Source: CAYFHQ01 sp964342805 (GTDB taxonomy: Bacteria; Bacillota; Clostridia; Peptostreptococcales; Acidaminobacteraceae). Taken from it: a stretch of DNA of 64,000 nt. Location: assembly GCA_964342805.1 (NCBI GenBank), contig CAYFHQ010000007.1, positions 19,528-83,527 on the forward strand, written 5' to 3'. This document shows, piece by piece, positions 57,523-64,000 of this stretch (its first letter is position 1; each line of letters opens with the position of its first letter). The notes under the pieces are model-generated. The model made no database searches and was not told the DNA's origin. It saw nothing but the letters and a program-made list of their open reading frames with translations. The position numbers and the translations under genes were made by a program.

Positions 57523-59043
57523 TTATGCGTCTACGTCAGCTTTAAACGTTGTTTTGAAGGCTTCAATTGCTTTGTTTAGACCTTCAACGATTTCGTCATT
57601 CAGCTTACCAACTGCCTTGATTTGCTGGCCTACCTCTGCATGGAAATCATCCATGTACTTGAGGAACTCAACTTCAAAGCGCTTAACAGCTTCAACAGGG
57701 ACGTCGGTCATGAACTTGTTTGTGATCGCGTAGATGATCATAACCTGGTGTTCAACCTTCATTGTGTCATTCTGCTTTTGCTTTAGAACTTCCATTAGAC
57801 GGGCACCGTGGTCCAGTGTCGCCTTTGTGGACTTGTCCAGTTCAGAACCAAACTGGGCAAAGGCTGCCAGTTCACGGTACTGGGCAAGTTCCAGACGGAT
57901 CTTACCGGATACCTTCTTCATGGCGCCGATCTGGGCAGAACCACCAACTCGAGATACGGAAATACCGGAGTTAACGGCTGGACGCTGACCTGCGTTGAAG
58001 AGTTCAGTCTCCAGGTAAATCTGGCCATCGGTAATGGAAATAACGTTTGTTGGGATGTATGCCGATACGTCTCCCGCTTGGGTTTCGATGATCGGAAGTG
58101 CCGTAATGGAACCGCCGCCCAACTTGTCACTTAGCTTCGCCGCACGCTCAAGTAGTCTTGAGTGGATGTAGAATACATCACCAGGGTAAGCTTCACGCCC
58201 TGGAGGACGACGAAGTAGAAGGGACATGGCACGGTAAGCCACTGCGTGCTTGGACAGGTCATCATAGATAATCAGAACATGTTTGCCTGAGTACATGAAT
58301 TCCTCTGCCATGGCAACACCCGCATATGGAGCGATGTACTGAAGCGGTGCCGGGTCAGACGCATTGGCAGCAACAACGATGGAGTAGTCCATGGCGCCAT
58401 TGTCTTCCAGGGTCTTCACGATACCTGCAACTGTAGAGGCCTTTTGACCAATCGCTACATAAATACAGATTACGTCTTCTTCTTTTTGGTTAATGATTGT
58501 ATCGATTGCAACCGTTGTTTTACCTGTTTCACGGTCACCGATGATCAGCTCACGCTGGCCACGGCCGATCGGAATCATGGAGTCGATTGCTTTAATGCCC
58601 GTTTGAAGTGGCTGGTGTACAGACTTACGGTCAATTACACCTGCAGCATTTGCTTCAATTGGACGGAACTTTTCTGTTACAATAGGACCCTTGCCGTCAA
58701 TTGCTTGACCCAGGGAGTCAACTACTCGGCCCAGTAGGGCGTCGCCAGCTGGTACTTCTACGATTCTCTGTGTACGCTTTACCAGATCGCCTTCTTTAAT
58801 ATGCGTGTCGGAGCCAAATAGTACTGCACCAACACTATCTTCTTCCAGGTTAAGTACCATGCCGTAAACATCTGATGGGAATTCCAGAAGCTCACCAGCC
58901 ATACATTTTTCCAGACCGTGTACACGGGCAATACCGTCACCAACCTGGATTACTGTACCTGTGTCTTCTACCTGGAGTTTTGATTCATATTTTTTGATCT
59001 GTGCTTTAATCACAGAGCTGATCTCTTCAGGTCTGAGATTCAT
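57523..59043 (-). CDS. atpA: F0F1 ATP synthase alpha subunit
   Basis: A 506-residue subunit. The nucleotide loop is GDRETGKTTVAIDT, and the C-terminal PAVNSGISVSRVGGSAQIGAM (core PAVNSGISVSRVG) is the alpha signature. It binds non-catalytic nucleotide and forms the F1 hexamer with AtpD. The length is normal. It follows atpH by 13 bases and precedes atpG. Confidence 0.98.
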   Translation of the reverse strand: MNLRPEEISSVIKAQIKKYESKLQVEDTGTVIQVGDGIARVHGLEKCMAGELLEFPSDVYGMVLNLEEDSVGAVLFGSDTHIKEGDLVKRTQRIVEVPAGDALLGRVVDSLGQAIDGKGPIVTEKFRPIEANAAGVIDRKSVHQPLQTGIKAIDSMIPIGRGQRELIIGDRETGKTTVAIDTIINQKEEDVICIYVAIGQKASTVAGIVKTLEDNGAMDYSIVVAANASDPAPLQYIAPYAGVAMAEEFMYSGKHVLIIYDDLSKHAVAYRAMSLLLRRPPGREAYPGDVFYIHSRLLERAAKLSDKLGGGSITALPIIETQAGDVSAYIPTNVISITDGQIYLETELFNAGQRPAVNSGISVSRVGGSAQIGAMKKVSGKIRLELAQYRELAAFAQFGSELDKSTKATLDHGARLMEVLKQKQNDTMKVEHQVMIIYAITNKFMTDVPVEAVKRFEVEFLKYMDDFHAEVGQQIKAVGKLNDEIVEGLNKAIEAFKTTFKADVDA

Positions 59044-59056
59044 ATGTCCAATCCTC

Positions 59057-59599
59057 CTAAACTATTATCTGAGCTAAACTGTCCTTAAGAGTTGCCAGGC
59101 GGCTTCGAACAGAGCCATCGATCACCTTGTCACCAATACGGATAACCAGACCACCGACTACTTCAGGGTTGATCTTGTTGGAAAGCAGGATCGTTTTACC
59201 CGTCGTTCTTGCCAGTTCTGCCTTCAGCCGCTCTTGCTCAGTTTCCGTAAGCTCTACAGCGGATTCGACAATCGCCTTAACAATGCCCTTATGCTCGTTT
59301 ACCATACGGTCAAATTCTCTTCGGATACCGTGGATGGCTGAGCCTCGTTTTTTGTCTATCAAGATTTTCAAGAAATTCATGACTTCTTGAGAAACAGTCT
59401 TACTAAATACCTCTTCGATGATGGCCTTACGTTCTTCCTTGTTGATCTTAGGTGTACGGAAGACCTCAAAAAAATCAGCATTTTCTTCAAATATGTCGGA
59501 TACAGCGCCGAGTTCTGCGTGGATCAGGTCCAGTTGGTCCTGTTCAATCGCAACCTCGAACAACGCCTCTGAGTAGGTTTTCGCAACTAGTTTTGCCAT
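59057..59599 (-). CDS. atpH: F0F1 ATP synthase delta subunit
   Basis: A 180-residue subunit of the peripheral stalk (OSCP family). The N-terminal six-helix domain (YSEALFEVAIEQDQLD) binds AtpA, and the C-terminal part (NPEVVGGLVIRIGDKVIDGSVRSRL) is conserved. It overlaps atpF by 13 bases, giving translational coupling. No deviation from the family length. Confidence 0.96.
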   Translation of the reverse strand: MAKLVAKTYSEALFEVAIEQDQLDLIHAELGAVSDIFEENADFFEVFRTPKINKEERKAIIEEVFSKTVSQEVMNFLKILIDKKRGSAIHGIRREFDRMVNEHKGIVKAIVESAVELTETEQERLKAELARTTGKTILLSNKINPEVVGGLVIRIGDKVIDGSVRSRLATLKDSLAQIIV

Positions 59600-60132
59600 T
59601 TGGAATCCCCTACCTCATTGATCGTAGCGTCAATTAAAGTACGGTGTGCAGATGCATCGATGTCCTTTTCAATTACTTTAGATGCAGCTAGAACTGCCAT
59701 CGAAGCAATATCGTCCTTGAGTGCATTGACTGCCTTTACTTTTTCACGCTCGATATCAGACTGCGCCTTCGCCTTCAGATCGACAATGTCAGCCTCAGCT
59801 TCTTTGATGATTTGGCTGGCACGTTGTTCCGCTCTGCTGGATGCGTCACGGATAATGCGCTTGCCTTCGTCTTCAGATTGTTCAATCTTTACTATGTACT
59901 CATTCTTTAGCTTTTCAGCTTCTGCTTCTCTTGCTGCAGCTTCATCGTACTGACCAGCAATTTCTTTCTCCCGGGCAGCCATAAACTCAGTTACCGGCTT
60001 AAATAGGAGCTTTCGAAGGAAAAAGAACAGAATGAGTGTATTCACAACTTGGAAAATGATCGTCCAGTCGAACTGAACCAGACCACTTCTCGTTGCCGCT
60101 TCAGCAGCGGCACTTGCTGCATACATCAGCAT
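59587..60132 (-). CDS. atpF: F0F1 ATP synthase b subunit
   Basis: A 181-residue stator subunit. A single membrane helix (residues 24-44, TIIFQVVNTLILFFFLRKLLF) is followed by a long coiled coil (AAREKEIAGQYDEAAAREAEAEKLK) reaching F1. The ATG has AGGAGG upstream. It has a slightly longer N-terminus than Bacillus AtpF. It follows the second c-subunit gene and overlaps atpH. Confidence 0.95.
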   Translation of the reverse strand: MLMYAASAAAEAATRSGLVQFDWTIIFQVVNTLILFFFLRKLLFKPVTEFMAAREKEIAGQYDEAAAREAEAEKLKNEYIVKIEQSEDEGKRIIRDASSRAEQRASQIIKEAEADIVDLKAKAQSDIEREKVKAVNALKDDIASMAVLAASKVIEKDIDASAHRTLIDATINEVGDSKWQN

Positions 60133-60193
60133 AGTTCCTACCTCCTATGTTCGTTTTATCAAATGTCCATTTGTACTTGAACACAGAATGGTT

Positions 60194-60475
60194 TTAGCCA
60201 GCAAGACTAGTGAAAACATTGATTAGCGGGTTAGCGAACAGTAGGATCAGTGCAATGATTAGACCGTAGATACCAGTTGTCTCGGCAACGGCTGCACCAA
60301 GAAGCATTGTACGAACGATGTCACCCTGAGCTTCTGGCTGACGACCAACACCTTCTGCACCTTTACCAGCTGCATAACCCTGACCGATACCAGGTCCGAT
60401 ACCTGCGATCATTGCTAGACCTGCACCAATTGCTGATGCTGCCAAAATTAAAGCTTCACCTGTAATAGGATTCAT
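60194..60475 (-). CDS. atpE2: F0F1 ATP synthase c subunit, Na+-type single hairpin
   Basis: A 93-residue proteolipid with two membrane helices. The Na+-binding residues of Ilyobacter-type c subunits are present at the same numbers: Gln32 (GIGQGYAAG), Val63, Glu65, Thr66, Thr67 and Tyr70 (AVAETTGIY). It is thus expected to translocate Na+. It follows the double-hairpin subunit gene by about 60 bases with an AAGGAGG site. Together they would form a mixed c-ring. A usual c subunit is 70-90 residues. Confidence 0.96.
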   Translation of the reverse strand: MNPITGEALILAASAIGAGLAMIAGIGPGIGQGYAAGKGAEGVGRQPEAQGDIVRTMLLGAAVAETTGIYGLIIALILLFANPLINVFTSLAG

Positions 60476-60534
60476 AAGATTTTTCCTCCTTAAGAGTTTC
60501 TCACTTGAGTTTCAATACTCTTGTCATATCAGAT

Positions 60535-61092
60535 TTAATTCAGATAATTCAATAGTGGATTTGCAAACAACAATGCCATTGCAATGATCAATGCATAAAT
60601 ACCTGTTGTCTGCGCAACAGCCTGCCCTAGTAGCATGGTTCGAACAATCATCGACTGATACTTTGGACGTTTGCCTGCTGCTTCTGTTCCCTTACCAGCT
60701 GCGTACCCTTGACCGATACCAGGACCGATCCCTGCAATCATGGACAGGCCTGCTGCAATAGCGGAAGCCGATAGGATCCAAACCGATCCTTCCATGTTTA
60801 CCAGTGGGTTACCAAAGAGCATAATCAGTGCAACTACAAGGGCTAGGATACCAGATGTCTCTGCAACAGCAGCACCCAGTAGCATAACCATGGTCGCATT
60901 CCGACCTCCCTTTGGATTCTTTGCTACAGCTTCTGCACCTTTTCCAGCTGCATAACCTTGGCCAATACCAGGACCAATCCCGGCAATCATGGCAAAGCCT
61001 ACACCAATGGCGGACGCAGCAAGAATAAGGGCTTCACGGTCAAATGTCATTAACCAATCATAAAACATTTGGATAAAATTGACAGATTCCAT
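60535..61092 (-). CDS. atpE1: F0F1 ATP synthase c subunit, fused double hairpin (V-type-like)
   Basis: A 185-residue proteolipid with four membrane helices: two c-subunit hairpins joined in tandem. Hairpin 1 keeps Gln45 and the ion-binding Glu78 (AVAETSG), but Leu replaces the usual Tyr three residues later. Hairpin 2 has Gln128, but Gln161 (AVAQTTGIY) in place of the glutamate, so it is predicted not to bind the ion. This is the arrangement described for subunit c1 of Acetobacterium woodii. It precedes the single-hairpin gene. The second hairpin's sequence is closer to that of AtpE2 than hairpin 1 is, suggesting duplication followed by loss of the carboxylate. Confidence 0.94.
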   Translation of the reverse strand: MESVNFIQMFYDWLMTFDREALILAASAIGVGFAMIAGIGPGIGQGYAAGKGAEAVAKNPKGGRNATMVMLLGAAVAETSGILALVVALIMLFGNPLVNMEGSVWILSASAIAAGLSMIAGIGPGIGQGYAAGKGTEAAGKRPKYQSMIVRTMLLGQAVAQTTGIYALIIAMALLFANPLLNYLN

Positions 61093-61113
61093 TTTTTCTC
61101 CTCATTTCTGTGT

Positions 61114-61833
61114 TTAATCCATCGCATTGGAGATGAAGACCATCGTTAGCATTGAGAAAATGAACGACTGCAACAAACCAGAGAACAAATCAAAATAAAT
61201 ATGTAATGGTGCTGCGATGACTTGGAAAATCGGGATCCCCACGTTGAGTCCAATTAAACCAAACGCTGATGCCGATAGACCGCTAAGTGCACTGTACAGC
61301 AAGCTCATTACAATTACACCACCGATGATGTTACCAAACAGACGGAAGGCCAGCGAAATCGGGTTCGCCAGTTCTCCTAGAATGTTCAGTGGCAATAGGA
61401 ATGCCATTGGCTGTAAAAAGCCTTTGAAGTGTCCTACTACACCGTGAGATCGAATACCAAAGCCTTGGATTGCAAAGAATGTCATCAGTGCAAGACCCAT
61501 GGTCGTATTCACATCGGCAGTCGGTGGTCGTAACGTAAACAGACCGGCTATATTGGAAATACCAATGAAGAGCATGAGTGTACCGATGTACGGTGCAAAG
61601 CCCATTTTGTTATCCCCCATAGTTTGACGTGTAAGTCCATTTACACCACCTACGATGGTTTCTGTTATGAGTTGCATTCCCTTCGGAACGCGTTTCAGAT
61701 TCCGACCCGCCACATAAGCGAATAGAATGAGAAGCGCCATGATAATCCATGTATTGGTCACCGTTTCCGTTATGGGAATATCCAGTCCGGGGATAGTAAA
61801 GACTATCTTAGGACCAAAGCCTTCTGTTCCCAC
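61114..61833 (-). CDS. atpB: F0F1 ATP synthase a subunit
   Basis: A 239-residue membrane subunit with five to six helices. The essential arginine is in SLAFRLFGNIIGG, and GIPIFQVIAAPLHIYFDLFSGLLQSFIF is the last pair of helices (core PLHIYFDLFSG). It forms the ion half-channels against the c-ring. The start is a GTG; GGAGG lies 5 bases upstream, in the end of the atpI gene. The next gene is the double c subunit. Confidence 0.96.
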   Translation of the reverse strand: MGTEGFGPKIVFTIPGLDIPITETVTNTWIIMALLILFAYVAGRNLKRVPKGMQLITETIVGGVNGLTRQTMGDNKMGFAPYIGTLMLFIGISNIAGLFTLRPPTADVNTTMGLALMTFFAIQGFGIRSHGVVGHFKGFLQPMAFLLPLNILGELANPISLAFRLFGNIIGGVIVMSLLYSALSGLSASAFGLIGLNVGIPIFQVIAAPLHIYFDLFSGLLQSFIFSMLTMVFISNAMD

Positions 61834-62241
61834 CTAATCCTCCTCCTTTCTTTTAAAAATGTTCTGAAAATAAGCTTTATCGCTAAACAAGTTGGTAGCC
61901 ATAATTACTACCTTGATCAACAGTAGTCCTACCACTGTACCTAGAACATGCACCTGGGGTGACAAGATAGATACAAAAAGAACTACGCCGTAGATAACGA
62001 ACCGAATAAAATACTGACCAGTTGCATATCCCTGTGCTTTGCTGGGATGCATCCGCACCGCCTTGGCCAGGGTTCTAGACAGCAATAAAAAATTGAGGCA
62101 GCCAATGGCACTTCCAAAGCCAAGGCCGTATATGTATGGTAAGGGATTTGGAACCACAAGAAAGCAGATGGCTGCTAAAATCAATGTCGCTCCAATAACC
62201 ACTTTGATGGTTTTTGCTTCCAGTGCACGAACCTCTTCCAT
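61834..62241 (-). CDS. atpI: ATP synthase subunit I (AtpI)
   Basis: A 135-residue membrane protein with four hydrophobic helices, polar ends and no catalytic motif. It sits immediately before atpB, the atpI position. In A. woodii AtpI is needed for assembly of the Na+ c-ring. LPYIYGLGFGSAIGCLNFLLLSRTL is its conserved part (core FGSAIGCLNF). It starts one base after the AtpZ-like stop region and ends adjacent to the atpB start. Confidence 0.85.
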   Translation of the reverse strand: MEEVRALEAKTIKVVIGATLILAAICFLVVPNPLPYIYGLGFGSAIGCLNFLLLSRTLAKAVRMHPSKAQGYATGQYFIRFVIYGVVLFVSILSPQVHVLGTVVGLLLIKVVIMATNLFSDKAYFQNIFKRKEED

Positions 62242-62242
62242 C

Positions 62243-62485
62243 CTACTTCTCTTTCTTGTCCCGGCTTTGGCGCATGGCCAGCTTGAACAAATTCATAAAT
62301 GCGGTCACTACCCCCAGTAGTATGCCCACCAGTAGACCTATACCCCCGGTACCCAACCTTTCATCTACAAAGTTGCCCACCCACAAGCCTGCGACAATGG
62401 GCAAGAGCATGATCAAGCCCACCTGGCTGATGATGCCCAAGTTGCTATACATTTTCCAATCTGATCCGAATTTTGTCTTTTTCAT
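62243..62485 (-). CDS. atpZ: AtpZ/AtpI-family small membrane protein
   Basis: An 80-residue protein with two membrane helices (YSNLGIISQVGLIMLLPIVAGLWVG core SNLGIISQVGL; and IGLLVGILLGVVTAFMNLFKL core GILLGVVTAF). The pattern GxxxDxxxGT-G (WVGNFVDERLGTG) is that of AtpZ-type proteins, which are linked to ATP synthase assembly or Mg2+ uptake. The ATG at 62485 has GGGAG upstream; 15 codons of frame lie before it. It is the first gene of the atp operon. Confidence 0.85.
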   Translation of the reverse strand: MKKTKFGSDWKMYSNLGIISQVGLIMLLPIVAGLWVGNFVDERLGTGGIGLLVGILLGVVTAFMNLFKLAMRQSRDKKEK

Positions 62486-63285
62486 CTTGTTCACTCCCAA
62501 TCGCTCAGAACCATGCCCGGAAACGTGCATGAATATTCAAATAATTGGCACAAAACCCTTTTCAAGAAATGATGAATGACCCGGTGAGCCATCCATCTCA
62601 ATCACATTTTTCATCAAATTGTTTATGAAATCACAACTTATTCATTTCGGCTGAAACCATTGCTATGAAATGTTTCGTACTCATTCATACTACCACACTT
62701 TGCTAAATTTTACGATACTCACATTTCGGTGTATGAACAAAGACACAAAGAAAATTGAATTATTATGGAGCTTTCTGTATATTTTGTTGAAATCCCTTGT
62801 AAAGTTTCTACAACGATACGACACGAAACCACTTGTTAAATATATATCAATATCCATGTCCACTTGTACTATATTCTCAAGACCCCATACGGAAATGTGC
62901 GTATATCAATACAATCTGGGGTATAGAAGACCATTGTTGGTAAAAGAGATCAAGGTTGCAAACGCTTTCCTCTTTTTCTTTCTACAGAATCACTTTCTCT
63001 GGGTTAATCTTCGTAATTTTGTTACAAAATATTAAAACCCAATCGACAAACCTTTGAAATCCCTACTTGATAGAGAATTGTCAACCTCCCTCCTATTTGA
63101 TGATAACAATGATTATCCCGCGGGACTTTCCACACCCACCACCTTGTTGTTGTATACATTCTGAAACTTTCTCAACTTTTTTGATTTTTTTCGTTACCAT
63201 TTCACGAGGGTTTTACCTGAGGCGTAATCCGAGTATCATTTTTAACTTATACCAAAACCCGTTCAAGCCGTCCTGACCTGAATAC
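62486..63285. other. Long AT-rich intergenic region between the atp operon and a divergent gene
   Basis: About 800 bases without a gene I can support. It must hold the atp promoter (no clear candidate seen). I note a cre-like site TTGCAAACGCTTTCC at 62956-62970 (one mismatch to WTGNAANCGNWNNCW), a nested hairpin 62882-62922 (ACCCC/GGGGT outside, ATACG/CGTAT inside), ATTTTG-TTA-CAAAAT near 63018-63032, and a Fur-box-like sequence at 63099-63117 (15 of 19 matches to the classical 19-base consensus). Base composition is more AT-rich than neighbouring genes. Confidence 0.45.
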
Positions 63286-63315
63286 TTGACAGTAGGAAAG
63301 ACCATCTTTTATACT
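63286..63315 (+). promoter_or_regulatory. Sigma-A promoter of the 187-residue protein gene
   Basis: TTGACA, 18 bases, TATACT on the plus strand, 31 bases before the ATG; a perfect -35. Confidence 0.82.
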
Positions 63316-63345
63316 AACTGAATACTTTAAAGGAGGATCTCACCT

Positions 63346-63909
63346 ATGACACAGGCATTGCAGGATCAGAATAAGATTCACATCAGACTCCACTCCATGA
63401 GTCAGGAGCAACTGCATACCACCCTCGAGGACCACCACATCAAGCTTAATCCATACGCACGCCAACTCATGGATAGTCCGTATTTTGTCCTCCCCAAGGA
63501 AGCAAAAACATACACGGTTACCCTTGTCACCCTTTCAGACTTGGGCCTCACCCAGGGTGCCAACCTGCCACAGATTTTTGAGAGGGCCCAGGCCATAGGT
63601 TACGACCTTTGTCCCCTAGTACTAGCTCCTTATATGAGACTGGAGCTCTTAGACCAGGTTGAAGGGGAAATCGATCAAAGCGAAAGTGCCATCCACCAGA
63701 CACCCAAGCAAAACCAGGCACCCGCTGGATCAATCACCATAGCCTCACCTATCCCATCCAACCAAGACGACTTCCCCAAGGGTTTCTACCTGAGGAAGAT
63801 CAATGGAGACTTGTGGCTTCGGGGCTATCGCGCTTCTTTAGACTTCATATGGGACCCGGAAGACACTTTTGCCTTCTGCCTCCCAAGTAAAAAATCCCTT
63901 GTCAAATGA
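63346..63909 (+). CDS. Conserved protein of unknown function
   Basis: A 187-residue soluble protein. FERAQAIGYDLCPLVLAPYMRLELLDQ in the middle (core GYDLCPLxLAPYxRL) and the C-terminal FPKGFYLRKINGDLWLRGY are conserved features of a family I recall from many Bacillota, often labelled loosely as helicase although no helicase motif is present. An insertion rich in Gln and Pro (residues about 108-130) is specific to this copy. There is an AAAGGAGG site 7 bases before the ATG. It overlaps the next gene by ATGA, so the pair is likely co-translated. Confidence 0.8.
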   Translation: MTQALQDQNKIHIRLHSMSQEQLHTTLEDHHIKLNPYARQLMDSPYFVLPKEAKTYTVTLVTLSDLGLTQGANLPQIFERAQAIGYDLCPLVLAPYMRLELLDQVEGEIDQSESAIHQTPKQNQAPAGSITIASPIPSNQDDFPKGFYLRKINGDLWLRGYRASLDFIWDPEDTFAFCLPSKKSLVK

Positions 63910-64000
63910 CAAGGGATCAGATTGTCGACAAAGTCGGCAAGATGAAGACTGTAGAAAACTTCCTAAGACAAGGAACGGCTGAAAGGCAGTTGGTGAGCGA
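63906..64000 (+). CDS. Partial gene open at the right edge
   Basis: The ATG overlaps the stop of the 187-residue protein gene as ATGA, and the frame remains open for 31 residues to the end of the window (MTRDQIVDKVGKMKTVENFL...). It has no separate ribosome site, as is common for coupled genes. An inverted repeat, ATCCCTTGTCA / TGACAAGGGAT, spans the junction; on the minus strand it ends in TTTTTTAC and could serve as a terminator for a minus-strand gene to the right. Function unknown. Confidence 0.55.
   Translation, partial: MTRDQIVDKVGKMKTVENFLRQGTAERQLVS

Noticed and set aside
62670..63035. A 121-codon plus-strand open frame in the atp upstream gap
   Set aside because: The composition follows the AT-rich background, there is no ribosome site and no recognisable motif.
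1..64000. CRISPR arrays, insertion sequences, prophage, tRNA or rRNA genes
   Set aside because: I looked for regularly spaced repeats, transposase motifs, integrase genes and tRNA T-arm patterns and saw none.

Overview
The window reads as one continuous stretch of a Gram-positive, motile, anaerobic-type genome (Bacillota, class Clostridia). Supporting features are Shine-Dalgarno sites close to AGGAGG, an S-box SAM riboswitch before metK, SigD-type flagellar promoters, a CsrA/FliW module, ComFC and YvyF, RecD2, and the order atp operon - murA - mbl - flgF/flgG, which resembles the Bacillus order atp - murAA - spoIID - spoIIQ - spoIIID - mbl - flhO/flhP but without the three sporulation genes. 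The ATP synthase has Na+-type c subunits, one of them a fused double hairpin as in Acetobacterium. A Spo0E-like phosphatase gene is present. The exact genus is not determinable from the sequence; a non-sporulating relative of Acidaminobacter, Fusibacter or Acetobacterium is a reasonable inference.

Layout. 1-3.6 kb (minus): a gene of unknown function, a 26-residue hydrophobic peptide, a membrane HD-GYP c-di-GMP phosphodiesterase and two tandem DUF5317 membrane proteins. 3.8-8.4 kb (minus): hpf, a coiled-coil gene, then the filament-cap operon flaG-fliD-fliS-fliT-like behind a SigD promoter. 8.5-25.7 kb (minus): a 16-gene, tightly overlapping flagellin-glycosylation operon (Maf/DUF115 protein, FkbH, acyl carrier protein, a kinase-like multidomain protein, AAC(3)-like acyltransferase, DUF4910 protein, nucleotidyltransferase-like protein, NeuD, nucleotide-sugar dehydrogenase, SDR, LegC, glycosyltransferase, NeuB/LegI, CMP-sugar synthetase, PtmE-like protein). 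25.8-33.6 kb (minus): flagellin, two fliW paralogues around csrA, a DUF6470 gene, flgL, flgK, flgN, flgM, yvyF. 33.7-39.5 kb (minus): comFC, a GGDEF diguanylate cyclase, recD2, and metK under an S-box riboswitch. 39.7-43.1 kb (plus): a COG2426 membrane protein, a large secreted phosphodiester glycosidase and a Spo0E-like gene. 43.3-49.1 kb (minus): AEC transporter, unknown gene, phosphohexomutase, patatin, fabZ. 49.2-54.3 kb (minus): flgJ-type rod protein, flgG, flgF (SigD promoter), mbl, murA. 54.7-62.5 kb (minus): the complete atpZ-I-B-E1-E2-F-H-A-G-D-C operon. 63.3-64 kb (plus): a conserved unknown gene and a second gene cut by the window edge.

How it works together. Four SigD promoters, each with a 15-nt spacer, drive flaG-fliD-fliS, fliC, flgM-flgN-flgK-flgL and flgF-flgG-flgJ. 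FlgM (anti-sigma) and CsrA/FliW are encoded alongside, and the flagellin leader carries a GGA-loop hairpin plus a second GGA at the Shine-Dalgarno, as expected for CsrA repression relieved by FliW. The glycosylation operon lies directly downstream of flagellin. It combines a nonulosonate (legionaminic/sialic-like) activation route with an FkbH-ACP-acyltransferase set that could supply a glyceryl or other acyl group. This last set, the kinase-like multidomain protein, and the fused c subunit with a Gln at its second ion-binding position are the most interesting items.
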